From Mesorhizobium sp. M1D.F.Ca.ET.043.01.1.1 (lineage in GTDB: Bacteria; Pseudomonadota; Alphaproteobacteria; Rhizobiales; Rhizobiaceae): a stretch of 64,000 bases of DNA. Position numbers and translations under genes: made by a program. Below the pieces are notes generated by a model, which was given only the letters and a program-made list of their open reading frames with translations, ran no database searches and was not told where the DNA came from. The stretch spans positions 5,283,001 through 5,347,000 of the forward strand of contig NZ_CP034444.1 of NCBI RefSeq assembly GCF_003952385.1, written 5' to 3'. This document shows positions 1 through 8,767 of this stretch, piece by piece. The stretch's first letter is position 1; each line of letters starts with the position of its first letter.

Positions 1-225
1 GAACAGCGGGCGAGGCACGCGCACCTTGGCGCCGTTGGTGCCGGCAAGGATCGCGGCCATCATCGGGCCGATCAGCAGCGCCGCCGGCAGGGCGGCCAGT
101 TCCAGCGCGCCGGCAAGGAGCAGCGAGAGCACTATCAGCACCAGCCACTGCTGCGGCGGGCGCAATCGCGCCATGCGTTCAATGGGCGGCTGGTCCGGGT
201 GCTGATGTTCCGGCGAGGAGTCCAT
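1..225 (-). CDS. AbrB-family membrane protein, N-terminal part
   Basis: The gene runs off the left edge and only the first 75 residues are visible. After a charged N-terminus (about 20 residues) comes a hydrophobic helix (WLVLIVLSLLLAGALELAAL). It is followed by LIGPMMAAILAGTNGAKVRVP, typical of the first repeat of AbrB/AbrB-duplication membrane proteins, often mislabelled ammonia monooxygenase. These are inner-membrane proteins of poorly known function. The start is the ATG at 225. A copy of a dispersed palindromic repeat lies just upstream. Confidence 0.65.
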   Translation of the reverse strand, partial: MDSSPEHQHPDQPPIERMARLRPPQQWLVLIVLSLLLAGALELAALPAALLIGPMMAAILAGTNGAKVRVPRPLF

Positions 226-230
226 ACCCG

Positions 231-334
231 GCTCTTAGAGCAATTCCGGGAAAAGTGTGAAACGGTTTTCGGGCCGGATTTGCGTCAGACCGGAGATAAA
301 GCAATCCCCGTGAAACGACGAGCCGCTCTTAGTT
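231..334. repeat. Dispersed rhizobial palindromic repeat, copy 1
   Basis: This copy begins with GAGCAATTCCGGGAAAAGTG and ends with GAGCCGCTCTTAG. It shares the core (gAGCAATTCC-GGAAAAGTGTGAAACGGTTTTC) with copies near 16122, 31327, 60421 and 60800. It lies between the AbrB-like gene and the next gene. Confidence 0.6.
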
Positions 335-940
335 GGTGCCGCCTTTCTGTTTTGTGGCGATGGTGGCGGCCGGCGCCACCGGCGTTTCGGCCGCTGCCGT
401 CGGGGCCGGGGCCTGGGGACCGTCCGGCGCCTGAGGGCTGTTGTTGCCGAGATCGACCGAGATGCCAAAGAGCTTCCACTGGTGGTCGGCGGGAGCGAAA
501 AGCAGCTCAAAGTTCAGCCGCAAAGGCACGGATGGAAAGAAGCCCGCCATGTGCAGCATGCCGTTGGTCTCGATCTGCGGCAGCAATGTCAGCTGCGGCT
601 CCAGCACGGCGACGCCGGCGAGGTCGAGGCCTCGCTTGCGCTGGCTGGCGAATATCTCGGCCAGCTGCGCGGCGGTGTTGGCCTGAAGGCCCGGTGCGCC
701 GAGGTCGCGCAGCACGGTGTAGTTGCCGGTCTTGTTGGCCTGGTCGACCGCCAGCAGCGCCGATCGCACCAGGATCAGCACGCCGTTCCTGTCGATGTTG
801 GCGGGCTTGGGCTTGTCCGGCCCCGCGGGTTTCGCCGCGCGTTGCGTCTTCTTCTCCTGCTGGGCCGCCGCTGGAAGCGGCTGCGCTAACGCGAGAGGCA
901 GTGCTATGGCGAGCAGGAGGCGGGGCAGGTTAGGCTTCAT
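329..940 (-). CDS. Exported protein of unknown function
   Basis: 203 residues. A Sec signal peptide (MKPNLPRLLLAIALPLALAQPLPAAAQ) is followed by a Lys/Pro-rich linker. A conserved-looking domain follows (about residues 50-165: DRNGVLILVRSALLAVDQANKTGNYTVLRDLGAPG onward, in two stretches). The C-terminal tail is low-complexity Pro/Ala. The mature protein is probably periplasmic. The domain resembles small rhizobial proteins with an NTF2-like alpha+beta layout, but I do not recognise a named family. Confidence 0.7.
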   Translation of the reverse strand: MKPNLPRLLLAIALPLALAQPLPAAAQQEKKTQRAAKPAGPDKPKPANIDRNGVLILVRSALLAVDQANKTGNYTVLRDLGAPGLQANTAAQLAEIFASQRKRGLDLAGVAVLEPQLTLLPQIETNGMLHMAGFFPSVPLRLNFELLFAPADHQWKLFGISVDLGNNSPQAPDGPQAPAPTAAAETPVAPAATIATKQKGGTN

Positions 941-997
941 CGGATCGCTATCGGCTTTCGGTCCGTCGGGGCAGGCGATTGCATTGAGCGTCGCAAG

Positions 998-2017
998 TTA
1001 CCAGGCGTAGGTCAGGCCCGCGCGGCCGCCCACCGCCCCCGACGAGCCGACGCCGATGCCGCCATGGACCATGAAGCTTTCGCTGATGCGCGCCTGGGCG
1101 GTGCCGGCGAAGGCGTTCTTTCCCTCGAAATCGCCCCAGTTGATGGAGACGGCATAGTTCTTGTCCGGCGGCATCGCCGGCGCCGCCATCGCCATCGCCA
1201 TCGCCGCGCCCTCGAAAGCCCGGTCGATGCGCCCGTCCAGCCTGGAGAAACCTTCGCCGAGGCTGGCTTCAAGGCCGGTCACCCGGTTGTCGAGGCTGGC
1301 GATGTCCTGCGTGTTCGTCGTCACCCGGGTGTCGAGGTCGGTGATCTGGAGTGTGTGGGTGTCGAGTGTCGCCTGATGCGCTGCCAGCATCGTGTCGTGG
1401 CCATCGAGGCGGCCATCCTGCTCGACGTTCCTGGCCTCGACGCCGTCGAGCCTGCCGTCCTGCTCGGTGTCCTTCGCCGCGCCGATACCTGCCAGGCCGT
1501 CGACATAGTCCTTTGTGGCCGCATCGGTTCCGGCCGTCGGCGTGCCGACATTCTCGATCCGGTTTCCGCCCATGTTGACGGTCGCGCCACTCGCGGCCGA
1601 CAGGCTGCCGCTGAACGTGCCCTGGTTGATCGTCGCCTGGTGGACCTGGATCAGCCCATCGAAATTTACGTTGGCATCGAAGGTCGAGAGACCATTGACG
1701 CCGGTATTGAGGTGCACGGGACCCATGTTCATGCTGGTCCCGGAATCAAAATTCATGGATCCTATGGGAACCTCATTGGGGACGTCGCAGTCGTCCGCAA
1801 GCCCTGTATACATATGTCCCGTTGTATAATTCTGGCAAACCGCGGCCGGGTCAGCGACGGCAACCGAGCTTCCAACAAGGAACGCCGATAAACCAACTAT
1901 CAGAAACATCCCGGCTGGAAGGATCGCTGGATGGCGGCGGCGCGAAATCCCCGTTGCGACCAGCGCGCCGTCGCGACGACCCGCATAACCCCTAAGAACG
2001 TCCAAAGTCGAAACCAA
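998..2017 (-). CDS. YadA-like trimeric autotransporter
   Basis: 339 residues. The order is an extended basic N-terminus and signal (hydrophobic MFLIVGLSAFLVGSSVAVA, about 37-55), a head/stalk with 'GGNRIENVGTPTAGTDAATKDYVDG' type neck motifs (about 150-175), and a heptad-rich coiled-coil stalk (QDGRLDGVEARN, NTQDIASLDNRVTGLEASL). It ends in a YadA anchor (DRAFEGAAMAMAMAAPAMP...GLTYAW). Such proteins insert as trimers in the outer membrane and often mediate adhesion. The start drawn is a TTG preceded by a G-rich stretch; the ATG at 1909, directly before the hydrophobic signal, is an alternative. It is short for the family. Confidence 0.8.
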   Translation of the reverse strand: MVSTLDVLRGYAGRRDGALVATGISRRRHPAILPAGMFLIVGLSAFLVGSSVAVADPAAVCQNYTTGHMYTGLADDCDVPNEVPIGSMNFDSGTSMNMGPVHLNTGVNGLSTFDANVNFDGLIQVHQATINQGTFSGSLSAASGATVNMGGNRIENVGTPTAGTDAATKDYVDGLAGIGAAKDTEQDGRLDGVEARNVEQDGRLDGHDTMLAAHQATLDTHTLQITDLDTRVTTNTQDIASLDNRVTGLEASLGEGFSRLDGRIDRAFEGAAMAMAMAAPAMPPDKNYAVSINWGDFEGKNAFAGTAQARISESFMVHGGIGVGSSGAVGGRAGLTYAW

Positions 2018-2142
2018 GAGCGCCCCCCGCCCGATCCAATGTTCATGCGGCTATCCTGACCGGGCAGGTCGGGCGATGGCCAGTCGTCAAATGACGACTG
2101 CGGCACTCAAAAATCGCGGTCGATCGATGCGATCCGCTGCCG

Positions 2143-2160
2143 TGTTGCGTCAACGCAACA
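2143..2160. promoter_or_regulatory. Perfect 18-bp palindrome upstream of the trimeric autotransporter
   Basis: TGTTGCGTCAACGCAACA is fully self-complementary apart from the central CA. It lies about 126 bp upstream of the autotransporter start, in the 256-bp gap before the monooxygenase gene. It may be an operator for a dimeric repressor. The binding protein is unknown. Confidence 0.35.
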
Positions 2161-2273
2161 AGCGCCACAGTCTCTTCACTGTTGCGAGCATGTCTTCGCC
2201 AAGATGGGCGTGCCCGGGCGCAGGGCAAATACGAGCCCGCCTCCTGCACATAACTACCTGATCCGTGATAGCT

Positions 2274-2585
2274 TCAGCCGCTCTTCTCAGGCACGGAAAG
2301 GCCGAAGCCGCCGACCGGATGGGTCTCGACCTGGAATTCGAAACCGGCGATGAAGGGGCGCGCCTTGGCGATCGCTGCCTGGACTTCCGGCAATTGCAGC
2401 GAGGCCTTGTGGCTTGCCTGGTCGGTCCACACTTCGGTGACCCAGATCGCGTCGGCATCGGCCGGGTCTGTGGCGATGATGTAGCTCAGGCAGCCGGGCA
2501 GGGCACCGGTCGTCTCACGCAGCACATCCATGACTGCGTCGCGCTGGCCGCGTGCCGCCCGCATCTTGCCGATCAGTCCGAACAT
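2274..2585 (-). CDS. Putative quinol monooxygenase, antibiotic-biosynthesis-monooxygenase (ABM/YgiN) domain
   Basis: 103 residues starting MFGLIGKMRAARGQRDAVMD, which matches the usual length and opening of the ABM/YgiN dimeric alpha+beta-barrel family. The core is 'PGCLSYIIATDPADADAIWVTEVWTDQASHKASL' and it ends 'FEFQVETHPVGG'. The ATG at 2585 has a strong CCTGGAGGAAGGC ribosome site. The frame stays open far upstream, but only as a shadow of the SDR gene. It lies 44 bp after the SDR gene on the same strand, so the two are probably cotranscribed. The substrate cannot be told. Confidence 0.8.
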   Translation of the reverse strand: MFGLIGKMRAARGQRDAVMDVLRETTGALPGCLSYIIATDPADADAIWVTEVWTDQASHKASLQLPEVQAAIAKARPFIAGFEFQVETHPVGGFGLSVPEKSG

Positions 2586-2629
2586 GCCTTCCTCCAGGTT
2601 GTATGCCGCATGAGTATGCCGGTCTCGGC

Positions 2630-3415
2630 TCACGGCATCAACTGGCCGCCATTGACCTCGATAACCTGGCCGATGATGTAGCCGCTCAACAGGCCGGAGG
2701 ACAGGAACAGATAGGCGCCGACGCAATCCTCGGCCGTCCCGGCGCGGCCTTGGGGTATGGTCGCAACCATGGCTTTCATCTGCTCGGCGTTCGAATAGCG
2801 CTCGTGGAACGGCGTCAGGATGGTGCCGGGCGCCACGGCGTTGACGCGGATGCCGAAGCCGATCAGCTCCTTGGCCATGCCGCGCGTCACATTGGAGACG
2901 AAGGCCTTGGACGAGCCGTAGAGGCCGGCGCCGCCGCCGGCGCCGTTGCGGGCGGCGATCGAGGTGGTGTTGATGATGAAGCCGCCTTGGCGCTTCAGCC
3001 AAGGGATCGCCTTGCGCGAGGCGGTCAGCACCGATCGCGCGTTAAGATCCATCACCGCGTCGTAATGCGCCTCGGTCTGGTCGGCATAGGCGACGCGGCC
3101 GAGCATGCCGCCGGCATTGTTGACCAGCCCGTCGAGCCGGCCGAAATGGTGCGCACTCTCTTCGACCACGCGCTCGACGTCTGCGGGAACCGAAAAATCG
3201 CCCTGGGTCAGGAACACTTCGCCGCCGTCGTCGCGGATGGCCTCGGCGAGCTTTTCGGCGGCTTCCCGGCTCGAATTGTAGTGCAGGGCGACACGGCAGT
3301 TCTGCCGGGCATAGGCCTGGGCAAGCGCGGCGCCGATCCCGGTCGAGGCACCGGTGACAAGCACCGCCTTGCCGGCAAGGTCCGGGATGACAAGCGTGGT
3401 CGGATCAGCTGGCAC
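2630..3415 (-). CDS. SDR-family oxidoreductase
   Basis: 261 residues, a classical short-chain dehydrogenase. It has the Rossmann motif TGASTGIGAALA (about 20-31), NNAGG (about 100), the catalytic Ser and YxxxK (TTSIAARNGAGGGAGLYGSSK), and the C-terminal 'GYIIGQVIEVNGGQ'. It probably reduces or oxidises a small carbonyl or alcohol with NAD(P). The closest named relatives are 3-oxoacyl-ACP reductase/FabG-like SDRs. It precedes the ABM monooxygenase on the same strand. Confidence 0.85.
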   Translation of the reverse strand: MPADPTTLVIPDLAGKAVLVTGASTGIGAALAQAYARQNCRVALHYNSSREAAEKLAEAIRDDGGEVFLTQGDFSVPADVERVVEESAHHFGRLDGLVNNAGGMLGRVAYADQTEAHYDAVMDLNARSVLTASRKAIPWLKRQGGFIINTTSIAARNGAGGGAGLYGSSKAFVSNVTRGMAKELIGFGIRVNAVAPGTILTPFHERYSNAEQMKAMVATIPQGRAGTAEDCVGAYLFLSSGLLSGYIIGQVIEVNGGQLMP

Positions 3416-3499
3416 GTCGATATCTCCGGGATTGCGCCAGCCATTGGTAGACGCATGCCGGCCAGGTGTTCAAGTCCAGCCGAAATCAGGGCCCCGAAA

Positions 3500-3934
3500 T
3501 CAGGGTCGGAGATAGACATAGCCCTGCCGCTGCAGCTCCGCGAGCTTGACCACGCCGCCCTTGTCGGCGACCTGGAAGCCGGCGAGCAGGTCGGTCACGG
3601 CGATGTCCATGCCGCGCAGCGTGTTGCCGCAGGCCTGCGGAACGAGCCCCTGCTGGACGAGGCCGGCAAAGCGACTGGACGTCGCGCCGGAAGCGCTCCC
3701 GGCCTTGAAGGACGCAAGGGCCGGACCGTGCACGACAAGCACGATCTCGACATTGCCGCCGGTGCCCTCATAGTGGTTCTTGATGTTGCCGAGAACGAAA
3801 TTGACCTTGTCGGCGTCGCTGAGATGATAGGTGACCTTCAGCTTCTCCTCGCCGGTCGCGGCACTTGCCTGACGCAAACCGAAAAGACCGGCGGCTCCGG
3901 CAAGACCGGCGCGGAAAATGTCACGGCGCAGCAT
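3500..3934 (-). CDS. DsrE-family exported protein
   Basis: 144 residues. The N-terminus MLRRDIFRAGLAGAAGLFGLRQASA looks like an export signal with an RR motif (possibly Tat). The mature part is a DsrE/DsrF-like fold: 'LKVTYHLSDADKVNFVLGNIKNHYEG', 'VEIVLVVHGPALASF', and a conserved Cys in 'GLVPQACGNTLRGMDIA'. DsrE-like proteins handle sulfur or reactive thiols, but the substrate of periplasmic members is unknown. It faces the next gene divergently. Confidence 0.75.
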   Translation of the reverse strand: MLRRDIFRAGLAGAAGLFGLRQASAATGEEKLKVTYHLSDADKVNFVLGNIKNHYEGTGGNVEIVLVVHGPALASFKAGSASGATSSRFAGLVQQGLVPQACGNTLRGMDIAVTDLLAGFQVADKGGVVKLAELQRQGYVYLRP

Positions 3935-4031
3935 CGCATCCTCCTTCGTCCGGCTTGCGCAATTTTGCGTGGCCCGGGCTCAACACCTAGACTAGCATAA
4001 ATCACAATCCTGTCGGTGCGAGGAGGGTGGC

Positions 4032-5087
4032 ATGACGTCAAGGATGATTGGAGGCGCGGCGTTCGGCGCGGCATTGTTCATTTCGGGCGCCGCACTTGCC
4101 GAAGACGCTCCCAAGCTCACGGAATTGAGCCCAAACGGCGCAGACGTCTGCTTCGGTCGCATCTACGATGCCGCCCACCTCAAGGCGCATGCGCACCAGA
4201 AGGTGGCGCGCATCTTTTTCTACTATGGCCATGACCCGGTGAGCCGGCCGAATGAGGAGCCGAGCGCGCTCGGCGATGCCGCCTATAACGGCTTTCTCAC
4301 CACCACGGTGCGCGGTGCCAGGAAGCCGGAATGGGCGGCCGGCTGGTGCAACAAGGAGGACCCGGGCGACAGGGCGAGCGGCATCCGCTGCGGCATGGAA
4401 TGCGACCGCACGCTCGCTTCGCTCAAGGTCGATGACAAGGGCCGGCTGATCCTCTCCAACGTGCAGCCTGACGTCTATCTCGACGCCGGCGCGGAGGAGG
4501 ATCTCGGCAAGGCGAAGTACAACGAGCAGGCGCTGGGCAGCGAGGATGACAATTTCCGCCTCGACCCGATGCCGGCGGACACCTGCAAGGCGGAGTTCGC
4601 GCGCATCGACCCGATCGATCCGGCGCTGGGGGCTCCGCTGCGCCAGCGGCTGAAGCCCGACCAGCCCTTCTGTTACGGGCGCGACTACGACGACGCGCAT
4701 CTGAAATCGCATCCAGACCAGGTGACGCAGTCGATCCGCGTCTTCCGCGGCCCGATCGAGCTCGCCTCGTTCGCCGCCAGCGGCGATGCCGCCAACTGGC
4801 CGGACGGCGCCGACATTGCCGTCTCGGTGACGACGAGGCAGAAGGGCGCGAAGGTCACCCAGACCTATTCCTGCCAGGGCGAGGCCGACCAGTGGCGCTG
4901 CTCGGGAAGTTCCAAGCAGAAGGAGATTTTCCTGAAACGTGGCGCCAGCGGCACGATGATGCTGGCCAATCCCAACAACGCGCTCGCCATCGTCGATCTC
5001 TGCTCGAAGGCGGCGGGCGGCAAGACGAAGTCCGACGACAAGGTGTACCGGCTGAACCCGATGCCGCAGTCGGCCTGTACGCCGTAA
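4032..5087 (+). CDS. Exported protein with an internal duplication, function unknown
   Basis: 351 residues with a signal peptide (MTSRMIGGAAFGAALFISGAALA) and a GAGGAGG ribosome site. Two homologous halves are visible: 'VCFGRIYDAAHLKAHAHQKVARIF' (about 37-60) and 'FCYGRDYDDAHLKSHPDQVTQSIRVF' (about 214-239). Each half ends with 'NFRLDPMPADTCK' or 'VYRLNPMPQSACTP'. Each half has several Cys residues that could form disulfides in the periplasm. No named family is recognised. Confidence 0.75.
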   Translation: MTSRMIGGAAFGAALFISGAALAEDAPKLTELSPNGADVCFGRIYDAAHLKAHAHQKVARIFFYYGHDPVSRPNEEPSALGDAAYNGFLTTTVRGARKPEWAAGWCNKEDPGDRASGIRCGMECDRTLASLKVDDKGRLILSNVQPDVYLDAGAEEDLGKAKYNEQALGSEDDNFRLDPMPADTCKAEFARIDPIDPALGAPLRQRLKPDQPFCYGRDYDDAHLKSHPDQVTQSIRVFRGPIELASFAASGDAANWPDGADIAVSVTTRQKGAKVTQTYSCQGEADQWRCSGSSKQKEIFLKRGASGTMMLANPNNALAIVDLCSKAAGGKTKSDDKVYRLNPMPQSACTP

Positions 5088-5094
5088 CCAGCGC

Positions 5095-5281
5095 TTCGTC
5101 ATTCTATGGCGGAGCAAGGAGCGAAGCGACGCGGCGCAGACCATAGAATCCATACCGTGACTTGGAAGCGCCGCCACGGTGCAGAATTTTGTTCCGTTGC
5201 ACTCCTTCGCGAAGGTAACGGCATGGGTTCTAGGGTCTTCGCGACGGAGCTTCGCTCCTGCTTCGCCCTAGAATGACGAAG
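5095..5281. repeat. Inverted pair of palindromic intergenic elements
   Basis: An element of about 65 bp beginning TTCGTCATTCTATGGCGGAG (5095 onward) is repeated in inverted orientation ending CGCCCTAGAATGACGAA (to 5281). Each element is itself partly palindromic (TTCTATGG...CCATAGAA; TTCTAGGG...CCCTAGAA). Most of the gap between the 351-residue gene and the CDF gene is made of this pair, so the two convergent transcripts could fold into large hairpins there. Confidence 0.7.
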
Positions 5282-5325
5282 TTGGGAGGCTTGCTGAAAC
5301 TTCCAAGGCTGCGATATGAATTGCC

Positions 5326-6273
5326 TTACGCGAAAGGCACCGCGGTCGTGCCCTTCGGCAGCTTCGCCTCGTCGTCCGGCTCGACATGGATGGTGACGCG
5401 CACCGAGGGAATCTCGGCTTTCAGCGCATCCTCGATGCGGTCGCAGATGACATGGCTGGCGCCGACCGTCATGTCGGCGTCGACCACCAGGTGGAACTCG
5501 ATGAAGGTGGCGCGCCCGGCGATGCGCGTCTTCAGGTCATGCACCTCCAGCGCGCCCCTCGAATTGGCCGAGATGATGTCGCGGATCTGCATGTGCTCCT
5601 GGGTGTCGACGGCGCGGTCCATCAGCCCGCTCATCGACGAACCGATGACGTGCCAGCCCTGCCAGAGAATGTTGAGCGCGACGATGACGGCAAGTGCGGG
5701 GTCGAGGATCTGCCAGCCTGTAAGCACCGCACCGACAAGGCCGCCGAACACGCCGACGGACGTCACCACGTCGGTCATGATGTGCTGGCCGTCGGCAGTC
5801 AACGCGGGCGACTTGGCGTTCTGCCCGGCGCGGATCAGTGCCCAGGCCCAGATCGCATTGATAATCGTCGCCACGCCGTTGACGGCAAGGCCTTTCCAGG
5901 GCTGCTCCAACGGCGCCGGGTGCTGCCAGGATCGCCAGACCTCGCTGATGATCAGCAGGGCCGCGACGACGATCAGCACGCCTTCGAGCACGGCCGAGAA
6001 ATACTCGGCCTTGTGATGGCCGAAGGGATGGTCCTGGTCGGCGGGCTTGTAGCTGATCTGGATCGCCCAGAAGGCGGCGGCCGATGCAATGACGTTGACG
6101 ATCGATTCCGCCGCATCGGAATAAAGCGCGACGGAGCCGGTGATGTACCAGGCGGCAAGCTTGAGGACGAGCACGACACAGGCGACGACGATCGACCAGA
6201 AGGCAAGGGTGGCGACCTTTTGCCTGGCCGCCGCCTTCGTTTCCGCCGTCGTCATCGTGGTCGCCGCGCTCAT
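5326..6273 (-). CDS. Cation diffusion facilitator (CDF) metal efflux protein
   Basis: 315 residues. Six transmembrane helices occupy about 20-215, with the CDF signature 'LYSDAAESIVNVIASAAAFWAIQISYKPADQDHPFGHHKAEYFSAV'. The cytoplasmic C-terminal domain (about 220-300) contains 'VHDLKTRIAGRATFIEFHLVVD' and 'HVICDRIEDAL'. CDF proteins export divalent cations (Zn, Co, Fe, Mn) by proton antiport. The metal cannot be assigned here. It ends 12 bp after the trpE(G) stop region with no clear terminator. Confidence 0.9.
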   Translation of the reverse strand: MSAATTMTTAETKAAARQKVATLAFWSIVVACVVLVLKLAAWYITGSVALYSDAAESIVNVIASAAAFWAIQISYKPADQDHPFGHHKAEYFSAVLEGVLIVVAALLIISEVWRSWQHPAPLEQPWKGLAVNGVATIINAIWAWALIRAGQNAKSPALTADGQHIMTDVVTSVGVFGGLVGAVLTGWQILDPALAVIVALNILWQGWHVIGSSMSGLMDRAVDTQEHMQIRDIISANSRGALEVHDLKTRIAGRATFIEFHLVVDADMTVGASHVICDRIEDALKAEIPSVRVTIHVEPDDEAKLPKGTTAVPFA

Positions 6274-6285
6274 CCCAGCACCGCC

Positions 6286-8475
6286 CTAGGCGGCCTTTTC
6301 CTTGGCCTTGCGCGGCAGATGCGCGACGATGTTCTCGATGATGCGCATGCCGGCATTGTGGCCGAGCGTCATGATCGATTCCGGATGGAACTGCACGGCG
6401 GCGATCGGCTCCTTGCGATGCTCAAAGGCCATGATGATGCCGTCCTCGGTCTCGGCGGTTACGACGAATCCATCGGGCAGGCGCACCGGATCGGCGAAGA
6501 TCGAATGGTAGCGCCCGACCGTCACTTCCTTGGGTAGGCCGGAGAAGATGATGCCGGGCTTCGAGACGCGGATGCGCGAGGGCTTGCCGTGCATCGGGAT
6601 ATGCAGTTGCCGGAGCTCGCCGCCATAGGCCTCGGCCAGCGCCTGCAGGCCAAGGCAGACGCCGAAGATTGGCAGGTCGCGGGCGCGCGCCCTTTTGATG
6701 GTGGCCGCGCAGTCGAAATCCTTCGGGGTGCCCGGGCCGGGCGACAGCACGACGAGGTCGGGCTTCAGCCGCTCAAAAACCTCCTCCGGCACCGGTGTGC
6801 GCACGGTGGAGACATTGGCGCCGGTCTGGCGGAAGTAGTTGGCCAGAGTGTGGACGAAGGAGTCCTCGTGGTCGACGAGCAGGATGTTGACGCCGTCGCC
6901 GACGCGCGCGGTGGCGCGTTCGGTGCCGGCGGCGTTGCCGGCCTTGGCGTCGCGGATGGCGGAGAGCATGGCGGATGCCTTCAGTTCGGTTTCGGCTTCT
7001 TCTTCCTCGGGAACGCTGTCGAAGAGCAACGTGGCACCGGCGCGCACCTCGGCGATGCCGTCCTTGATGCGGATGGTGCGCAGCGTCAGCCCGGTGTTCA
7101 TGTCGCCGTTGAAGTTGACCATGCCGATGGCGCCGCCATACCAGGCGCGCGGGCTCTTCTCGTTCTGCTCGATGAAGCGCATGGCCCAGAGCTTCGGCGC
7201 GCCGGTGACGGTGACCGCCCAGGCGTGCGACAGGAAGGCGTCGAAGGCGTCCATGCCCTCGCGCAGCCGTCCCTCGATGTGGTCGACGGTGTGGATCAGC
7301 CGCGAATACATCTCGATCTGGCGGCGGCCGATGACGCGCACCGAGCCCGGCTCGCAGACCCGCGACTTGTCGTTGCGGTCGACGTCCGAGCACATGGTGA
7401 GCTCGGACTCGTCCTTCTTGGAGTTGAGCAGCTTGAGGATCTGCTCGGAGTCCGAGATGGCGTCGTCGCCGCGCTTGATGGTGCCCGAGATCGGGCACGT
7501 CTCGACGCGCCGGCCGTTGACGCGCACGAACATCTCCGGCGAGGCGCCGATCAGATATTCGTTTTCGCCGAGATTGATGAAAAAGGAATAGGGGGAGGGA
7601 TTGATCGATTTCAGCTTGCGGGAAATGTCGGAGGGCTGGGTCTCACAGCGCTCGTAGAACATCTGGCCGGGGACGACCTCGAACAGGTCGCCGCGCTTGA
7701 AGCTGTCCATGGCGCGCCGCACCAGGTTGGCATATTCGCCCGGCTCATGGTCGCCGCGCGGTGGGATGCGGTCGGCGGTTCTGAACGGCTCGACATGGGC
7801 GTCGCGCGGCAGACCTTCGGTCGAAAAGCCTTCGCCGGAATAGTCGTAGCGATCGGTCCAGGCCTTGGTCGAATAATGGTCGACGACCAGGATCTCGTCG
7901 GGCAGGAACAGCACGAGGTCGCGCTGGCTTTCTCTGCGCTCGAGCTTGTAGTCGACCGGATCGAACTGGAAGGCGAGATCGTAGCCGAAGGCGCCGTAGA
8001 GGCCGAGATTGGCGTCCTCGGCGGTCTTGAACAGCGCGGTGATGGCGCGCAGCACCGTGAAGACGGACGGAACGCGGCTGCGCTCCTCCTCGGTGAAGAC
8101 GCGACCGGGCTTGGCGACATCGAGGCGGATCAGCTTTTTCGAGGCTTCGGCGATCGTCACCTCGCTGAGCTCGCCGAGCGCCTTGCCGATCACCGGCAAG
8201 AGCACCTCGCCGCGGGCGTTCAGCGCCTCGATGCGCATGGCGCGGCCGCGCGCCGAGATCACCAGCGGCGGATCGATGATGGCCGTGTCCCAGCGCGTGT
8301 AGCGGCCTGGATACTCGTAGTTGGAGGAAAACACCGCGCCGCGGCGCGAATTCAGGCCATCGACATAGGCGTCGATGGCGCCTTCATAGGGTTGGTCGTG
8401 GCGTTCGCGGGTGATCGTCACCCCGCCCGCGGTGACGAAGCGCTCGGCCCCGTTGTCCAGAACTTTAGTCGTCAT
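6286..8475 (-). CDS. trpE(G): Anthranilate synthase, fused TrpE-TrpG
   Basis: 729 residues. The N-terminal two thirds is the chorismate-binding TrpE part ('[29 protein letters not shown]', '[11 protein letters not shown]', '[16 protein letters not shown]'). The C-terminal third (from about 530) is the class I glutamine amidotransferase, with its nucleophile in FGVCLGLQ and the His-Glu pair in VQFHPES. It makes anthranilate from chorismate and glutamine, the first step of tryptophan synthesis. The fusion is the usual rhizobial form. The start MTTKVLDNG at 8475 is chosen because the in-frame extension runs into the attenuator. Expression is controlled by the leader described next. Confidence 0.95.
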   Translation of the reverse strand: MTTKVLDNGAERFVTAGGVTITRERHDQPYEGAIDAYVDGLNSRRGAVFSSNYEYPGRYTRWDTAIIDPPLVISARGRAMRIEALNARGEVLLPVIGKALGELSEVTIAEASKKLIRLDVAKPGRVFTEEERSRVPSVFTVLRAITALFKTAEDANLGLYGAFGYDLAFQFDPVDYKLERRESQRDLVLFLPDEILVVDHYSTKAWTDRYDYSGEGFSTEGLPRDAHVEPFRTADRIPPRGDHEPGEYANLVRRAMDSFKRGDLFEVVPGQMFYERCETQPSDISRKLKSINPSPYSFFINLGENEYLIGASPEMFVRVNGRRVETCPISGTIKRGDDAISDSEQILKLLNSKKDESELTMCSDVDRNDKSRVCEPGSVRVIGRRQIEMYSRLIHTVDHIEGRLREGMDAFDAFLSHAWAVTVTGAPKLWAMRFIEQNEKSPRAWYGGAIGMVNFNGDMNTGLTLRTIRIKDGIAEVRAGATLLFDSVPEEEEAETELKASAMLSAIRDAKAGNAAGTERATARVGDGVNILLVDHEDSFVHTLANYFRQTGANVSTVRTPVPEEVFERLKPDLVVLSPGPGTPKDFDCAATIKRARARDLPIFGVCLGLQALAEAYGGELRQLHIPMHGKPSRIRVSKPGIIFSGLPKEVTVGRYHSIFADPVRLPDGFVVTAETEDGIIMAFEHRKEPIAAVQFHPESIMTLGHNAGMRIIENIVAHLPRKAKEKAA

Positions 8476-8520
8476 TGCCGTCTCCATCAGCGTTTGGGCA
8501 ACGGACCCGGGAATGGCTTG

Positions 8521-8558
8521 GAAAAACAAATGGCCGCCCGGACATTCCGTTGCGGCCA
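8521..8558 (-). terminator. trp attenuator terminator hairpin
   Basis: Read on the minus strand: TGGCCGC, a 14-nt loop, GCGGCCA, then TTTGTTTTTC. The 7-bp GC stem with a U tract is a textbook intrinsic terminator between trpL and trpE(G). The 5' arm can instead pair with GCGGCC just after the leader stop to form an antiterminator. Confidence 0.85.
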
Positions 8559-8595
8559 CCCTCTCTTAACGCACGCGCGTTCGAACCGGCCGCTG

Positions 8596-8640
8596 TCAGC
8601 GAGCCCACCACCAAACGGTCTTGTTCGAACGCATGTTCAT
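8596..8640 (-). CDS. trpL: trp operon leader peptide
   Basis: A 14-codon frame, MNMRSNKTVWWWAR, with three consecutive Trp codons. A GGGAG ribosome site lies just upstream (8641-8655). Segment 1 inside the leader (GCGTTCGAAC, 8623-8632) is exactly complementary to segment 2 (GTTCGAACGC, 8577-8586). Ribosome stalling at the Trp codons would therefore free segment 2 and the antiterminator. This is Trp-dependent transcription attenuation, as known for rhizobial trpE(G). Confidence 0.9.
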   Translation of the reverse strand: MNMRSNKTVWWWAR

Positions 8641-8767
8641 GGCGACTCCCATAGCGGCGAATGGAGGTCCGTGCAACTGGATTTCATGCGGATGGTGAAA
8701 GCCTGCAAGCCTTTGTCTGGTGCAAGTCGTTCTCCCAAAACCGCTGCGCACTCTTGGGCGACATGCG

